A stretch of 46,543 bases of DNA from Phoronis australis (Eukaryota > Phoronida > Phoronidae): the NCBI GenBank assembly GCA_002633005.1, contig NMRA01000496.1:255049-301591 (forward strand), in the 5' to 3' direction. Positions within the stretch are counted from its first letter, which is position 1. Every line of letters starts with the position of its first letter. Of the stretch, positions 22,320-35,100 are shown piece by piece. A program made the position numbers and the translations under genes. The notes beneath the pieces are model-generated. The model was not told the DNA's origin. It ran no database searches and was given only the letters and a program-made list of their open reading frames with translations.

Positions 22320-22640
22320 TGCTCAGGTGTTTTGTGCAATGGGCCCAACCATGAGGCCTGTGCACGTCTGATGCACCGCAAATACATCAGGCCACCTGCA
22401 CTGTTTTTTTTTTTGAACATTTTGAAAACGGTCTTTTATGGAGCCATTTTGGAAATGTATTGAAAGTCGTCGCGACGAGGAACAGACTGTGTGCCCAATG
22501 TAATTTTGTTTCTGATGAGGACGAAAACATTCGACCGCGGGACAAGTAAACTCATAAACAGCATTACATCTAGCAATAGTGCGGACCTTCTCACGACTAA
22601 TATTATTTCTCATTACTAAATTAGAGGTCTTCATATTATT
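22320..22640 (-). pseudogene. GIY-YIG endonuclease domain of Penelope-like element
   Basis: Minus-strand frame beginning M-K-T-S-N-L-V-M-R-N-N. It contains A-V-Y-E-F-T-C-P and, after a Cys/His-containing spacer, N-Y-I-G-H-T, followed by R-R-L-S-I-H-F-Q-N-G-S-I-K. This is the characteristic GIY-YIG nuclease of Penelope-like retroelements (first motif V-Y, second Y-I-G, then S-R-R-L/H and the G-S-I-K box). The C-terminal end is truncated by a stop. It belongs with the reverse transcriptase at 24600-25510, and the two are separated only by the inserted Kolobok copy 2. Confidence 0.8.
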
Positions 22641-22827
22641 GTAATAAATAATTACATCTAGCTTGTCTTTAGGATTAACAACTTTTACATTATTTTAGAT
22701 TATGTTCTTTAGGACTTGCTCATCTTGTACATAACTTTTGGACATACAGTTTTCGTAGAATAGTTTATTAACATTACCAGTAAATGTTTGTACATGATAA
22801 TGGTGCCAAACTTTTGAGACAAACTGA
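22641..22827 (-). pseudogene. Penelope-like linker between RT and GIY-YIG
   Basis: Minus strand reads Q-F-V-S-K-V-W near 22820, then N-K-L-F-Y-E-N and S-Y-V-Q-D-E-Q-V-L-K, matching the conserved linker of Penelope-like proteins just before M-K-T-S-N-L. Together with V-D-K-H at 24529-24540 it proves that the flanks of the Kolobok insertion were once contiguous. Confidence 0.7.
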
Positions 22828-24528
22828 TTAAAGGAGCATGCCACCCAAAACACAACCTAATTTGTATCAATTTAGATCGAGTATTTCTACTCCATAACGG
22901 CACGTACGGTTGCGTTACCTGACACCTGACGGCAGACGGAGGTGTTGAATTTATCCAATGACGTAATTGGTTTCACACGCAATCTGTTCAGAAGTTCACA
23001 ACACGCGTAACTGGTGTCAGCTTATCGCTTGAATTCATCGTTTAACACCAATAAATCATCAAACTTTGATGTAAAACCCTTAAAAATACACCGAGTTCTA
23101 ATAAAAACGTGTTGTTTTATTTCGCTGTTACGGATTTATTGGTATTTGGACACACCGTAGACTACAAAGTTCGGCAGGCCAATAAAGGTCCGTAGCAAGA
23201 GTTTGGGGTCTGTTCGGAGATAATTTCGAAGTATTTTCCGTGAGATACAGACAGGAGAACCTAGATCTGTGTTGTTTAGACTTGTGATTTTTTTAGTTCT
23301 ATACACACAAAACGCTTGTTATCCTGGCCAGTGGCTCGGAGCCCGATCAGGCCCGTCGCGACCGGTCGGATTGACTCGTTATCCCGGCCAGTGGCTCGGA
23401 AACTGATCAGACATCACGAACATAAACCAGCTAAAGTTGGAAACTAAACTTCCAGTCAAGAAAATACTATAATAGTGAGCCAAAGTAATGCGCACGTGAT
23501 TATGTTGGTGAATTACCCACGAAACTGTAAATCTACTTACTCGTCGGGAGCTTCGAATTTAGGTTCCGCTTTGGCCACAGCACCGTCAGGGCAGAAGTTG
23601 TACAAAGACAATCATTATTTTAATAATGTAAATTTAAATAAAGACTCCCCTAACACCAGGCCGTCTGATGGAAATCGACTGAGTTGTTTCACAACAGTTT
23701 CTGCCAGCAAACACTAAATTAGCATGAGCTCACACGGCCTCGGTGTCCCGTCAAATAGTTTTATTGCACCTAAAGCCGGTAACGCAGTGATTTATTCATT
23801 GCTGGCATTTCAAATCATTTGCATTCACGAACACTCCACAGGCATTACAAATTGCATCTAATAAAGTAGACCTTGTTTCAGTTTTATATAAGTATTGGTT
23901 AGGATGAGAATAATTCATTTTGAAACAGAACGCTCAGTAATAAACATCAATATGGCAACTCGCAATCTCGACTTAGACGAGAGCTCATCAGTCGATCCCT
24001 ACGAAGACTTCGCAGGTGGATCGTTAAGTTTCACAGGCTATCAATTCGAACAGGAATGCAGTGATGAAGAAATACTAGAGAGGCGCCGTGAACAAGCTCA
24101 GACAACGGAACGTATGGATTGGATAGTTATTTGGTAAGCCGGCATTCGTCAGGCACTGTCGACGACTGCAGGCCACAGACACGGAAATGTTTCACGGCCT
24201 CATACTTGCTATTTACAGCGTACTTTTCATTCTTCACTACCACGAGCCACTTCCTAAGCATTTCGGTCTCTCGAGGAAGTCGAAAAAACGATATACCCGC
24301 TTTCCTCGCAGCTGCATAGTTCGGACAAGCGGGAACGATGTACCGCAATATAGCGGCATTCACTCTGCAGATGAACCACTGACGTCGCTAGCGGCGTTTC
24401 TCACCTTCCTCACAGGTTAACGCGACACCTCTTGCCAAGGTAAGGTCGACCGTATGCGAGGCGACGTGGATATAGACCGATTAAGACGGCAAAAAAGACT
24501 AATTATATAGGGTGGCATTCTACTTTAA
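22828..24528 (-). mobile_element. Kolobok-type TTAA element, copy 2, inserted in the Penelope-like element
   Basis: Body 22832-24524 between perfect TTAA duplications (22828-22831 and 24525-24528). Ends read AGGAGCATGCCACCC (left) and the complement of AGTAGAATGCCACCC (right). Reversed relative to copy 1: the THAP piece is on the minus strand (24127-24363, with V-P-A-C-P-N-Y, FFRLPRE, M-L-R-K-W and R-V-C-G). The MATR piece is on the plus strand with ATG at 23952 and is the best preserved of the four (MATRNLDLDESSS, G-Y-Q-F-E, D-E-E-I-L-E-R-R-R-E). TATATAAG at about 23884 precedes that ATG. Removing the body and one TTAA restores the Penelope-like reading frame. Confidence 0.85.
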
Positions 24529-25510
24529 TGTGCTTATCCACAAATGAATTTGTATAACCATTATTTATTAGAAGTTGTTTTACATATTGGACTTCACTAA
24601 TGAACAGGTTTCAGTCCGGCGATATAGTGTAAGCTCTCTTTACGAGATTGACTAGACAGCTATCTTATAACGCTCAGGACAGTCACTATCAGCATGGAGA
24701 CAAATACGTTTATCAGTAGGCTTTTAATAATCTGATGTGATGAATCTTGTGCCTAAGTTACAAATAAGTACATCTAGAAAAAGTATCTTATCATTCACAG
24801 ATGTTTCATGAGTGAATTTCAACACTGTTAGGGTCTCAAGCACAGTCATAAGCGATACCATTTCATCAAAATTACAATAGACGAAAATGTCATCAACATA
24901 TCGAACATATATAGGAATGTGGTCAATGTTCGTATTAACTCATTTTCAACTTCTGACATATGAAATTCAGTCAACGTTGGGCCTAATGGAACCCATACTA
25001 ACACCATCTTTCTGCAAAAATAGTATACCATTTACATGTCGAAATGGTACCGTCGTAGTTCAAGTTAATAGCATTTCTTTAAGCATGTCCTTTGGAATCT
25101 CAGGTTTCAAATTTGGATGCTTATAGATATTGCTAATAATAATAGATATGGTTTCAAGTACTGGGACGTTGGTGAATAACTACTATGCATCCAGTGACAT
25201 TGATTGGCAGCCAGTAATAGGTACAGTGTTACGCAAAATCTCAAGGAAGTCATCACGTGACTTAATACTATACTGACTTTGAATATACGACTTTATGATT
25301 ATATGTAGGTGTTAATCTTTGAGAAATGACAGGTCTCATTGTATTATTCAATTTATGTGTCTTAGGGTTGCCATAAAGATAACCTTTAGAGAAATCACCT
25401 TCAATAAGTCACATCAACTTCATCAACTTAGGATAATTTTGCGCTATAGTCCTGAAATGAACATCACGGAGAGTTGCCCTTAGACTGTCTTGCGGGTTCA
25501 CAAGCAGACC
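24529..25510 (-). pseudogene. Penelope-like reverse transcriptase (decayed)
   Basis: Minus-strand relic of the reverse transcriptase of a Penelope-like element. In coding order: G-Y-L-Y-G-N-P-K-T-H-K then M-R-P-V-I-S-Q (about 25370-25310), D-G-V-S-M-G-S followed in a shifted frame by L-G-P-T-L (about 25010-24975), the catalytic Y-V-R-Y-V-D-D-I-F-V-Y (about 24910-24878), F-L-D-V-L-I, K-P-T, C-P-E-R-Y-K-I-A-V, and finally S-F-V-D-K-H up to the Kolobok insertion point. Frameshifts and stops occur in almost every motif interval. The order and spelling of the motifs are those of Penelope-like enzymes rather than LINE or LTR ones. The 5' side ends near Kolobok copy 3. Confidence 0.8.
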
Positions 25511-25646
25511 CCGTTTTGCTTTCATCTTAGTTAAGTTGTTTATGTCCAAGACAAGGAAGATTATTATTCAATCACCGTTTTATTCAATTATAAAACATAA
25601 ACTGAAGAAAACTCAAAAACGTCAAATTTAAGAAACTTAGCAAATA

Positions 25647-27306
25647 TTAGAGGAGAATGCCACCCGATTTAACTTGTCTTTTTTACCATCTTAATCGGTC
25701 TAGATCTATATCGCCTCTTATACGGTTGGCCTCACCTTGCCGAGAGGTGTCGCGTTAATCTGTGAGGAAGGTGAGAAACGACGCAGCGACGTCAGCGGTT
25801 CATCTGCAGAGTGAATGCCGTTATATTGCGGTGCATCGTTCCCGCTATGAAGCCATGAAGAAAGCGGGTATATCGCTTTTTTGACTTCCTCGAGAGCCCG
25901 AAATGCTTAGGAAGTGGCTCGCGGTATTGAAAAATGAAAAGTACACTGTTAATAGCAAGTATGAAGCCGTGAAATATCTTCGTGTCTGTGGCCGGCATTT
26001 CGTCGACAGTGATTTCTCTGACGAATTCCGGCTTACCAAAGAACTACCCATACGTTCTGTCGTCTGTACATGTTCACGGCGCCTCTCCAGTATTTATTGA
26101 TCAGTGTATTCCGGTTCGAAGTGATAGCCTGTGAGACCTAACGATCGCACCCGTGAAGTCTTCGTCGGATGAGCTCTCGACCAAGTCCGGATTGGCGCGA
26201 GTTGCCATGTAGACCTTTATTATTCTGCGTTCTGTTTTACTGAATTATTCTCACCCTTACCAATGCTTATATAAAACTGAAACTACGTCTGCCTCATTAG
26301 ATACAATTTGTAATGCCTTTGCAGTATTCGTGAGTGCAAATGTTTTGAGAAGCTAGTAATGAATAATCCATTGCGTTACCGGCTTTTGATGCCGGCAACA
26401 AAGGTAATTGACCGGGCACCGAGGCCGTGTGAGCGCATGCTAATTCAGTGTTTGCTGACAGAAAGTTGTTGGGAAACAAGAACTTGATTTTATATGCTAT
26501 GGTCACATGTTAGGGGAATCTATATTTAGTTAAACAAATACATTATTCAAATCATTGTTACTGTACAGCCTTTGTCCTGACGGTCTGTGGAAGGGGAACC
26601 TGACTTCGCTGCCCCCGACAAGTATAAGTAGATTTACAGTTTCGTAGCTAATTCACCTAAATACTTACGTGCACATTATTTCTTTGGCTCATTATTCTAT
26701 AGTCTTTTCGTGACCGGAGGTTTAGTTTCCAACTTAAGCTGGTTTATGTTCTTGATGTACAGTCCCGGCGGCCACGACGGACAGGCTGATCGGGTTCCGA
26801 GCCACTGACGGAGAGTGTATTTAGAACTGAAAAAATCGCGTCTAAAAGTACAACACACACCTATGTTCCCCCGTTTGTATTGCACTGAAGAATGATTCGA
26901 ATTTATCCCCAAACAGACCCAAACGCCCGCGATCGACCATGGTAGCGGCCCGTCACAGGCGAACTCTGTTGGCTACGGTACGTTCAAATACCCGGAAATC
27001 CGTAACATTGAAATAAAACAACACGTTTGTTCAAGAACTCGATGTATTTGTAAGGGGTTTACATTGAAGTTTGATGATTCATTGGTGTAAAACAATGAAT
27101 TCAAGCGATAAGTTGACACCAGTAAGCGTGTTGTGAACGGCTGAACAGACTGCGTTCGAACCGATTATGTCATTGGTTAATTTCAACACCTCCGTCTGCC
27201 GTTAGGTGTCAGGTAAAAGAACTGACCTTGCTGTTATCGAGCGGAACTACTCGATAGGCTAAATTGATACAAAATAGGTAGTTTTTTGGGTGGCATTCTC
27301 CTTTAA
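25647..27306 (+). mobile_element. Kolobok-type TTAA element, copy 3
   Basis: Body 25651-27302. Left flank TTAG (a mutated TTAA), right flank TTAA (27303-27306). Both ends carry AGGAGAATGCCACCC. Same orientation as copy 1: THAP piece on the plus strand around 25803-26050 (FDFLE in a shifted frame, then M-L-R-K-W-L-A-V and L-R-V-C-G-R-H-F), and the MATR piece on the minus strand from the ATG at about 26212 (MATRANPDLVESSSDEDFTG before a frameshift). TATATAAG lies about 60 bp upstream of that ATG. It lies immediately 5' of the Penelope-like relic. Confidence 0.8.
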
Positions 27307-28240
27307 GACCTTAACTGCAGACACGCGTTCCATCTTCCCTTCGTTTGCGAGTTGACTTACGACTGTAATTTTAACTATGCAAGTAGCGGAGCTCAAATTT
27401 GATTGCAAAATTGAGGCGCCAACTGAAGGTCCTTACAGGACAGAAAAATCTGTGATCTACTAAATCTAAAATGAGGCCGGGGAACGACACCAACAGAAAA
27501 TTAAATTCAGTATGGGGAATAAATGTTATACTTCTGGTTACAATAACTGAGGGCATCGTGCGCTGGCGGTCCTAGGGTACCCAGCCAGTCGATGGTGTAT
27601 TTTTCTGATCGTATCCGGTGTGGGAGGGAGCAGTTGAACTCCGCCTATGTCGAAAAGAGCTTCTACAACTTTGTGCAACCAGATGGCAGTTCAGTTCTCC
27701 TCCATCAAAACACAATTCATTTGCAGTTGAAGAAAGGTATTCCGAGAATGATTGTCGTTACAGCGCAACGAACGCGAAAAGAAACGGGAGGGCAAATTTG
27801 ACGTGTTTGTAACACAAGTTCTGGTGTCTAATGTGGTGCATTTCTTAATTGGATAGGCCTACCTTATGACCCAATACATACGTGCTTATTGGGTCCTACG
27901 CTACGTAACTCCAATCCGCTTATTGCTGACGGATATGCAAGAAAACGGCCTTAAAATAGTGTAGTGTGACAAACTGCCTAGGTAGTGCAAGAGGTGTAAG
28001 TGAGTAGCTCAAGCAATATAAGCAAGCTTCCCGAAATTGTGCGCAAATAGTTGCCATGGCAGTGGTCATTTTAGATTCTGCAGATCTTGGGCGAATGGAT
28101 TGCTCTTCAAAGAATAATGTGTCGTTTTTTTGAAATCATTGATCATGAGACGATGAAGGTTGAATGGGTGTGAACAGATTACAAAAAATGACGTTGTTTG
28201 AACTGCACATGCCATATCATCTACAACATTTTGTTAGGCA
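27307..28240. other. Possible upstream region of the plus-strand gene; no clear exon
   Basis: The interval 27592-27812 has two overlapping plus-strand open frames of 64-69 codons and GC content above its surroundings. One of them (around S-A-Y-V-E-K-S-F-Y-N-F-V) ends near a weak donor (AAAG|GTATTC). This could be a 5' exon of the gene that starts at 29182, but I cannot support it further. Confidence 0.3.
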
Positions 28241-28255
28241 ATAATAATAATAATA

Positions 28256-28290
<35 letters not shown>

Positions 28291-28371
28291 TGTATGTATG
28301 TATGTATGTATGTATGTATGTATGTATGTATGTATGTATGTATGTATGTATGTATGTATGTATGTATGTAT
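28241..28371. repeat. (AAT)n followed by (TATG)n microsatellite
   Basis: About six AAT units followed by about 28 uninterrupted TATG units. The long M-Y-V-C open frames here are artefacts of the tetranucleotide, since four bases read through three frames give a 12-base, four-residue cycle. Confidence 0.95.
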
Positions 28372-28631
28372 ATTGTGGATTAGTAAGTCACCGATGGCGG
28401 TGATTATTTATTCCTGTCACAAATACGCCCTTCTTTATACCCGTTCAGTATTCAAGTTACCAGCCACTGCCTTCGAAAGCCGCGTCTCTTATTTTCTAGC
28501 TCATTAGTCGGGTCTCCTTCAACTGCTTTTGTCGCAGCTCTGAAAAATTGTCTACCCTCGACTGAGCCATCTTGCATACAAACAGACGATACAAACTTTT
28601 CTCCAAATATTGCGAACTAGTGAGCTGGTAA

Positions 28632-28885
28632 TGATGCAGGATGACCGAATTGTACCGCACAATATTGAGTTTGACAGGATGTATGATGACCGTATTGTAC
28701 CGCACAATATTGAGTTTGACAGGATGTATGATGACCGTATTGTACTGCACAATATTGAGTTTAACAGGATGTATGATGACCGTATTGTACCGCACAATAT
28801 TGAGTTTGACAGGATGCATGATGACTGTCCGCACAATAGTAAGTTTTTCAGAATAAATGATGACCGTATTGAGTTTGACAAGATG
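28632..28885. repeat. 45-bp minisatellite, five to six copies
   Basis: Unit starting GATGACCG at 28640, 28685, 28730 and 28775, with shortened or diverged units at 28820 and 28859. A 45-bp unit is 15 codons, so frames stay open on both strands (for example D-D-R-I-V-P-H-N-I-E-F-D-R-M-Y). It lies upstream of the plus-strand gene's first recognised exon. There is no other evidence that it is translated. Confidence 0.85.
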
Positions 28886-29016
28886 TGTTATTACTTTATT
28901 GTCTACTCGAACGCAAGCTGTTGTACACAACATCCTCCCAGATTTTCAACAATAAATATTCAAATAAAGAACAACCATATGTGTATATACGTATGTTTCA
29001 AAGTATGTATGCATGC

Positions 29017-29043
29017 ATGCATGTGTGTAGGCATGTATGTATG

Positions 29044-29075
<32 letters not shown>

Positions 29076-29149
29076 TGTATGTATGTATGTATGTATGTAT
29101 GTATGTATGTATGTATGTATGTATGTATGTATGTATGTATGTATGTATG
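29017..29149. repeat. (ATGT)n microsatellite
   Basis: Mostly pure ATGT units with a few variants at the left end (GCATGCATGCATG). It ends only about 30 bp before the splice acceptor at 29179, so its length could affect the acceptor region of the downstream exon. Confidence 0.95.
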
Positions 29150-29181
29150 CTGCTACATTATATCTACATAATTTCACAGGC

Positions 29182-32100
29182 ATGGCGAATAAAACGTCTC
29201 AAGCCACAAGATTGAGTGACAACACAAGTTTTGCAAGCCCATGGGCGTTTCTACGAGCGCGTTATGAGTATGAACCGTGCCGTGGATATGGTGAGTTTTA
29301 ATAATGAAAAAGTGGTAACTGAATTGAGCCGGGTTTATTTTGTGGCTTTGCTCCATAGTTATTATGTTGTAATTATCTAGCCTCATCGATGTTTATTTCA
29401 TTAATTTAGTTCCGAATTTTGACAACTTCGTCAAAGGTCGCTTCAGTGTCCTCCGCCTCACCAACTCGTCACAACACGAGTAAGTAATGAGCATATAGGT
29501 GACTTAGTAAAATCACCTCGTTGTATAAATTCTTCTAAGCATGTACGGTTGAAATTAAAATATTTTTAAATAAGTATAGAACTGAGTGCAAACCAAAAGA
29601 GAAAGACAGTCTAAATGATCCACCCCTAATGAACATTTAAGTAGCCCGCTGCGTTTGCAATAGTCATAAAAGATGCGCCGTACTTTCATTTTGGAATAGG
29701 CTTTACTGGGTTTCGTGCAAGGTTTTTGAAGACCTCAGCCTGTCATGCACTTCATACTTTAGGTTTTATCCCTAGTTTGTAAAAGAAAGTTGGAGCTGAG
29801 TTGGCTTGGATTTTTAAGTCTAAAGCTGTTGAATGCCACTACAAATTTTGAAAACTTGACCCCGCTGCGGAAGTCTATTGAATTCTCTTACTTTATTTTA
29901 CTTCCTTGTGAAATAGCACACATTGCTTTATTGAATTTAGCATCTTTTCATCTGGAAGTGCTCTCGTCGATATGCAAATTATTCAAGTATTCAAATTTAC
30001 CAATAGGAAATTTAGTGTGTAAATGATTTGTGGTCCATTAAGCCGGCTTTCTGACATTTTTTTCTGGGTTCATGTGAACTTTAGCCAGTTTCTTGCGTGT
30101 GCAAAAATGAAATCCTATGCCGTTTTTAGGCTACTCCAAAGGTTTCCTCCAGTGAAAAACCCGTCCAAAATATTAAAAGAAACAATGAGGATGTTGAAAA
30201 GCGCCAATGTGAGGTAAGATCTTTTGTCACTGACGTCATCTTCACCGGTAGTCATTTTTGCACTCTTAAAGGGACATAAAATACGTTTAACCCTAACAAG
30301 CATTAATTTACGACAAAATCGCTCAAGCAACCAAAATAAAAGGGAGCTCTATAACTCTCTCCAATCTTCTGGAGTTTAGCGCCGGACTGGAAATGACCTT
30401 GTAAAGCGAGTTGATGACACTATCATTTTGGACGACACACTCCACTCTGTGAGCTGGTGCTTAAACTTGGGGGGCTGCTTCATTTAATAAGGTAGCAATA
30501 AGTGAACGTGTCCCTGTGAATAATTGTTAGGAATTATTACCTCAATCTGAAGACCTATTAAACTTGCTCTTGGTCTCGGAAAAGGTCGTACTCGGTTAGT
30601 CGTGGTGCGCCTTTTAGTAAACTGGGTGCCTGAGCTCAAGCACGTCCCCTTGTTTCAGTACTCAGCGGATAGACGTGCTATACAATAACAAGCGATTAAG
30701 AATCAATTTTAAGTGAAATCGCAAACTTGAACACAGTTCTTAGTATATCTTTAAAAGACATACTTCTTAAAAACTGGCGTAAATAACAATCGGCGTTGTA
30801 TTTCGTTATGGTATTGTTATTACAGTGCGTACAGGTGCGAAATTATGCAAAACCTCCGACGGGTGATTCTTCAACACCGTTATCTGCTGGTGCCACCTCC
30901 CGCGTCTGACATCATCCCAGACATAGTGGAGACGATCAGCATCGAATTTGCAAACTGGAACTTCCGAGTAGCTGTGCACGCAATACACGTAATAACTGAT
31001 CTCATTGTAACGATACCCACGCTTCTGAACGTGGTAAGGACACGTAGGACTGGCCTGCATTTTTAAAATACTCAATTTAGCTTGGCGACTAAGTGGTTGC
31101 ATTTAAAGAACAAATAGCAGATGATACAAACACTTATTTGAGTGTTAAACGTATTACAAAGAAGCCACCAATAATTCCAACGTACTCGGTAGCTCCAAAT
31201 CTCATAACAATCTACACTTTAAAGTGCGCAATTTAGCTTAACGAGATTAAGTTATTTTTAAATGGTCTTCAAAGAGCTAGTAGAAGGTGATTTTAACAGT
31301 TATTAGAATGATAAAACAGTTTATAAAGAAGCAATTAGTAATACTCACGAAATCTTTAAGCGAAAATCTCATAACCTCTGCACGCGTCGTCATCTAATGG
31401 CGACACATCGCAATTTTAGATTTACCGAGAATTCGGAACTTCAGGAACTAGGCTGTGTATTCGACTAGGCTAAGTGTGTTTGATAGAGAATAATCTTGAG
31501 TAAACATATACCTAAAATGGAAATGTAGTTTCAGAATACTTATGTCATACTTGTTAAGGATATTCTCAGAACAGGCAAAAATAATGAAGATAAATTTCGA
31601 CAGGAGTAAACTAAGACTGACATCATACCCCGCGCATACACAGGCAGTCGACGACGAAGGGCCAAAACCAACGGCTGTTTTATCAGAGTAAAATCACCAA
31701 TTACTACCTGTGTATGTGACAAATAACCTTTATCAAATGCAAACACACTGTTGGAAAAGTGAATAGTTTTTTCAGCAGAGCTTACGATGACATTTCTGAC
31801 GGCTGACTAAGTTTGAACAGTGAGCAACGGCCTCGTTCTTAGAATAAAACGGCCTCGTTCTTAGAATACAACGGCCTCGTTCTTAGAATACAATGGCCTC
31901 GTTCTTAGAATACAGCGGCCTCGTTCTTAGAATACAACAGCCTCGTTCTTATATAATTCAACAGCCTCGATCTTAGAATACAATGGTCTCGTTCTTAGAA
32001 TACAGCGGCCTCGTCCTTAAAATACAACGGCCTCGTTCTTATAGAATTCAACAGCGTCGTTCTTAGAATGCAATGGTCTCGTTCTTAGAATACAACGGCC

Positions 32101-35100
32101 TAGTTCTTAGAATACAACGGCCTCTGCAATGGCGGAACACGGCATATAAGATGACAAGGACGATTTTGAGCGAGAACTGGACAATTATTATGCAGAGAGG
32201 AGACTGCATGGATACGGGCATAACACTCAAGTACTTGACGAATCAGACAATGAACTTGGTTTCTCACTTTCGAAGTTTCGTGGGCTTTAAGGCCGTATGA
32301 GCCCGACCAACTCATTTTGCACGAGAAATGCTGCAAACATATGTGAGGCACAATCAAATAAACTGAACCAACTGGTGGTTAATATTAACAAAACAGACAC
32401 TTTAATAAGCACTGACAAAGACCACAGTAAACCTAGGACATAATTCTCCCCACTTTGGAAGTAGGTTTCCGTCCACACGATTGTGTTTGGATTTTGGTTA
32501 TTTCTTCGAGGTTATTTTTTTGTGTGTTTTTGGGCAGAAATAGTTTTTGTTTCATTTTCCACCATGCCCAGTCATTTGAATCTGCTTGGATGGCATGATG
32601 GTCTGCTTTTTCGAAGTTTCGTTTTCGTCCTCTACACATAATAGTGAGAATGACGTTTTCGTCACCCATACACATCAGGATAAAAACCATGTTTTCAATA
32701 CCATCCCTCTATGGAGAGCGTTTTCAGAAAATTGTGCTTATTATGGTTGCCGTTTTGGATGGAAGCCTGTGGTTTAAAGGTGTGTCTGTAAAAAGAAGCG
32801 TCGTCATTTGAAACGCGAGGACCTGGTCGTACCACCTCGGATGTTTTCGTAGTCTCAAAGTTGGTGATACGAAAATACCCGAGGTGGGTCATACTTGTTA
32901 GGACAAAGAAAGTGTACCGGTAGCGAAATATTTTCAGGAAGTGTTAACACAAATAGCCACGAGACTGCTCGACGCTCTCATCAAGTGCTTCACTGTAAAG
33001 CGGCTTTATGACTTTGAAAACCCTGTGAAAAGAGAAGTCTCCGTGTGTATGAGAGAGTTGGTGAAGCACACCACACTTAACACGTTAACTGAAGCACTTA
33101 AAATTTCTTGCGGATTAAAGTAAGTGCCGGGGCAAAAAGGAATTTAATGCAACTTTGTTAGTATTTGACAATAATGGTTCGACGTTGCCGGAGTTAAACT
33201 CAGTAGTTTTGCTCGAACACTTTATCCCCGGACATAAGTGAAGATTATTGAGAATGAAGATTTTACGATCTAGATGAAATTGGGTGCTACCGTGGACAAT
33301 AATTTCATGTTTGAAGATTTTTGGCCGACGTTGTATCTTTTAAAGGAGAGTGCCACCCAAAAACAACCCATTTCTTATCAATTTAGATAATGGCACGCTC
33401 GGTTGCGTTACCTGACACCTGACGACAGGCGGGGGTGTTGAAATTATCCAGTGACGTAATTGGTTTCACACGCAGTCTGTTCAGCAGTTCACAACACGGG
33501 TTAGTGGTGTCAACTTATCGCTTGAATTCAACGTTTAACACCAATAAATCATCAAACTTCGATGTAAAACCCTTAAAATAAACCAAGTTCTTATAAAAAT
33601 GTGTTGTTTTATTTCGCTGTTACGGATTTACTGGTATTTGGACACACCGTAGCCTACTTACAAAGTTCGGCAGGCCAATTTACCAAGGTCCATAGCAGGA
33701 GTTTGGGGTCTGTTCGGAGATAATTTCGAAGTATTCTTCCGTGAAATACAGACAGGAGAACCTAGATCTGTGTTCTAAATACACAAAACGCTTGTTATCC
33801 CGGCCAGTGGCTCGGAACCCGATCATGCCCGTCGCGGCCGCCGGGACTCAGTGGCACGGACATAAACCAGCTTGAGTTGGAAACTAAACCTCCACGAAAA
33901 GACTATAATAGTGAGCCATAGAAATAATGTGCACGTAATTATATATGTGAATTAGCCACGAAAATGGAAATCTACTTACTTGTCGGGAGCTGCGAAGTCG
34001 AGTTCCCCGGCACCGTCAGGACAAAGGTTGTACAGTAACAATGATTTGGATAATGTATTTGCATTTCTAAATAAGGATTCCCCTAACATGTGACCATAGC
34101 ATATAAAATCGAGTAATTGTTTCACAGCAGCTTTGTGTCAGCAACCACTAAATTAGCACGCGCTCATACGGCCGCGGTGCCCGGTCAATTATCTTTGTTG
34201 CCGGCATCAAAAGCCGGTAACGCAGTGGTTTATTCATTGCTGGTTTCTCAAAACATTTGCACTCACGAGCACTCCAAGGCATTACAAATCGTATCTAATG
34301 AGACAGACTTTGTTTCAGTTTCATATAAGCCTTGGTTAGGATGAGAATAATTCATTTTGAAACAGAACGCAGAATAATAACGTCTACATGGCAACTCGCC
34401 CGGCGCCAATCCCGACTAAGTCAAGAGCTCATCCGACGAAGACTTCACGGGTCGTATCGTTAGGTTTCACATACTATCAGTTCGAACCGGAATACACTGA
34501 TCAAGAAATACTAGAGGCGCCGTGAACATACACAGGCAACGGAAGGTATGGATAGTTCATTGGTAAGCCGGAATTCGTCAGAGACTTGTCGACAAAATGC
34601 CGGCCACAGACACGGATATGTTTCCGACGGCCTCATACTTGCTATTAACAGGGTACTTTTCATTCTTCTCTACCGCGAGCCAGTTCCTAAGCATTTCGGG
34701 CTCTCGAGGAAGTCGAAAAAACGATATACCCGCTTTCTTTGCAGCTTAATAGTTCGAACAAGCGGGAACGACACACCGCAATATAGCGGCATTCACTCTG
34801 CTGACGAACCACTGACGTCGCTGCGTCGTTTCTCACCTTCAGTTCCTCTCAGGTTAACGCGACACCTCTCGGCAAGGTGAAGTTGACTGTATAAGAGGCG
34901 GTGTGGATATAGACCGATCAAGACGATAAAAAGACTAATTAAATCGGGTGGCATTCTCCTTCAAATAGACTTTGCGAGGCATTTTTATTTTTTAAGGTTT
35001 TGGACAAGTCGTGTTTAGTTCTACATTTTCAGCCAAGTGCTTTTTAAAATGCACCTCTTTCCGGTTCCTAGTTCGTCACAAATGGGCACCACTCAAGAAC

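Noticed and set aside
28610-29215. 201-codon plus-strand frame
   Set aside because: Product of the 45-bp minisatellite followed by the ATGT microsatellite; only its last part overlaps a real exon (from 29182), which is better explained by a splice acceptor at 29179.
32100-32357. 85-codon minus-strand frame
   Set aside because: Shadow of the more protein-like plus-strand frame at 32129-32290.
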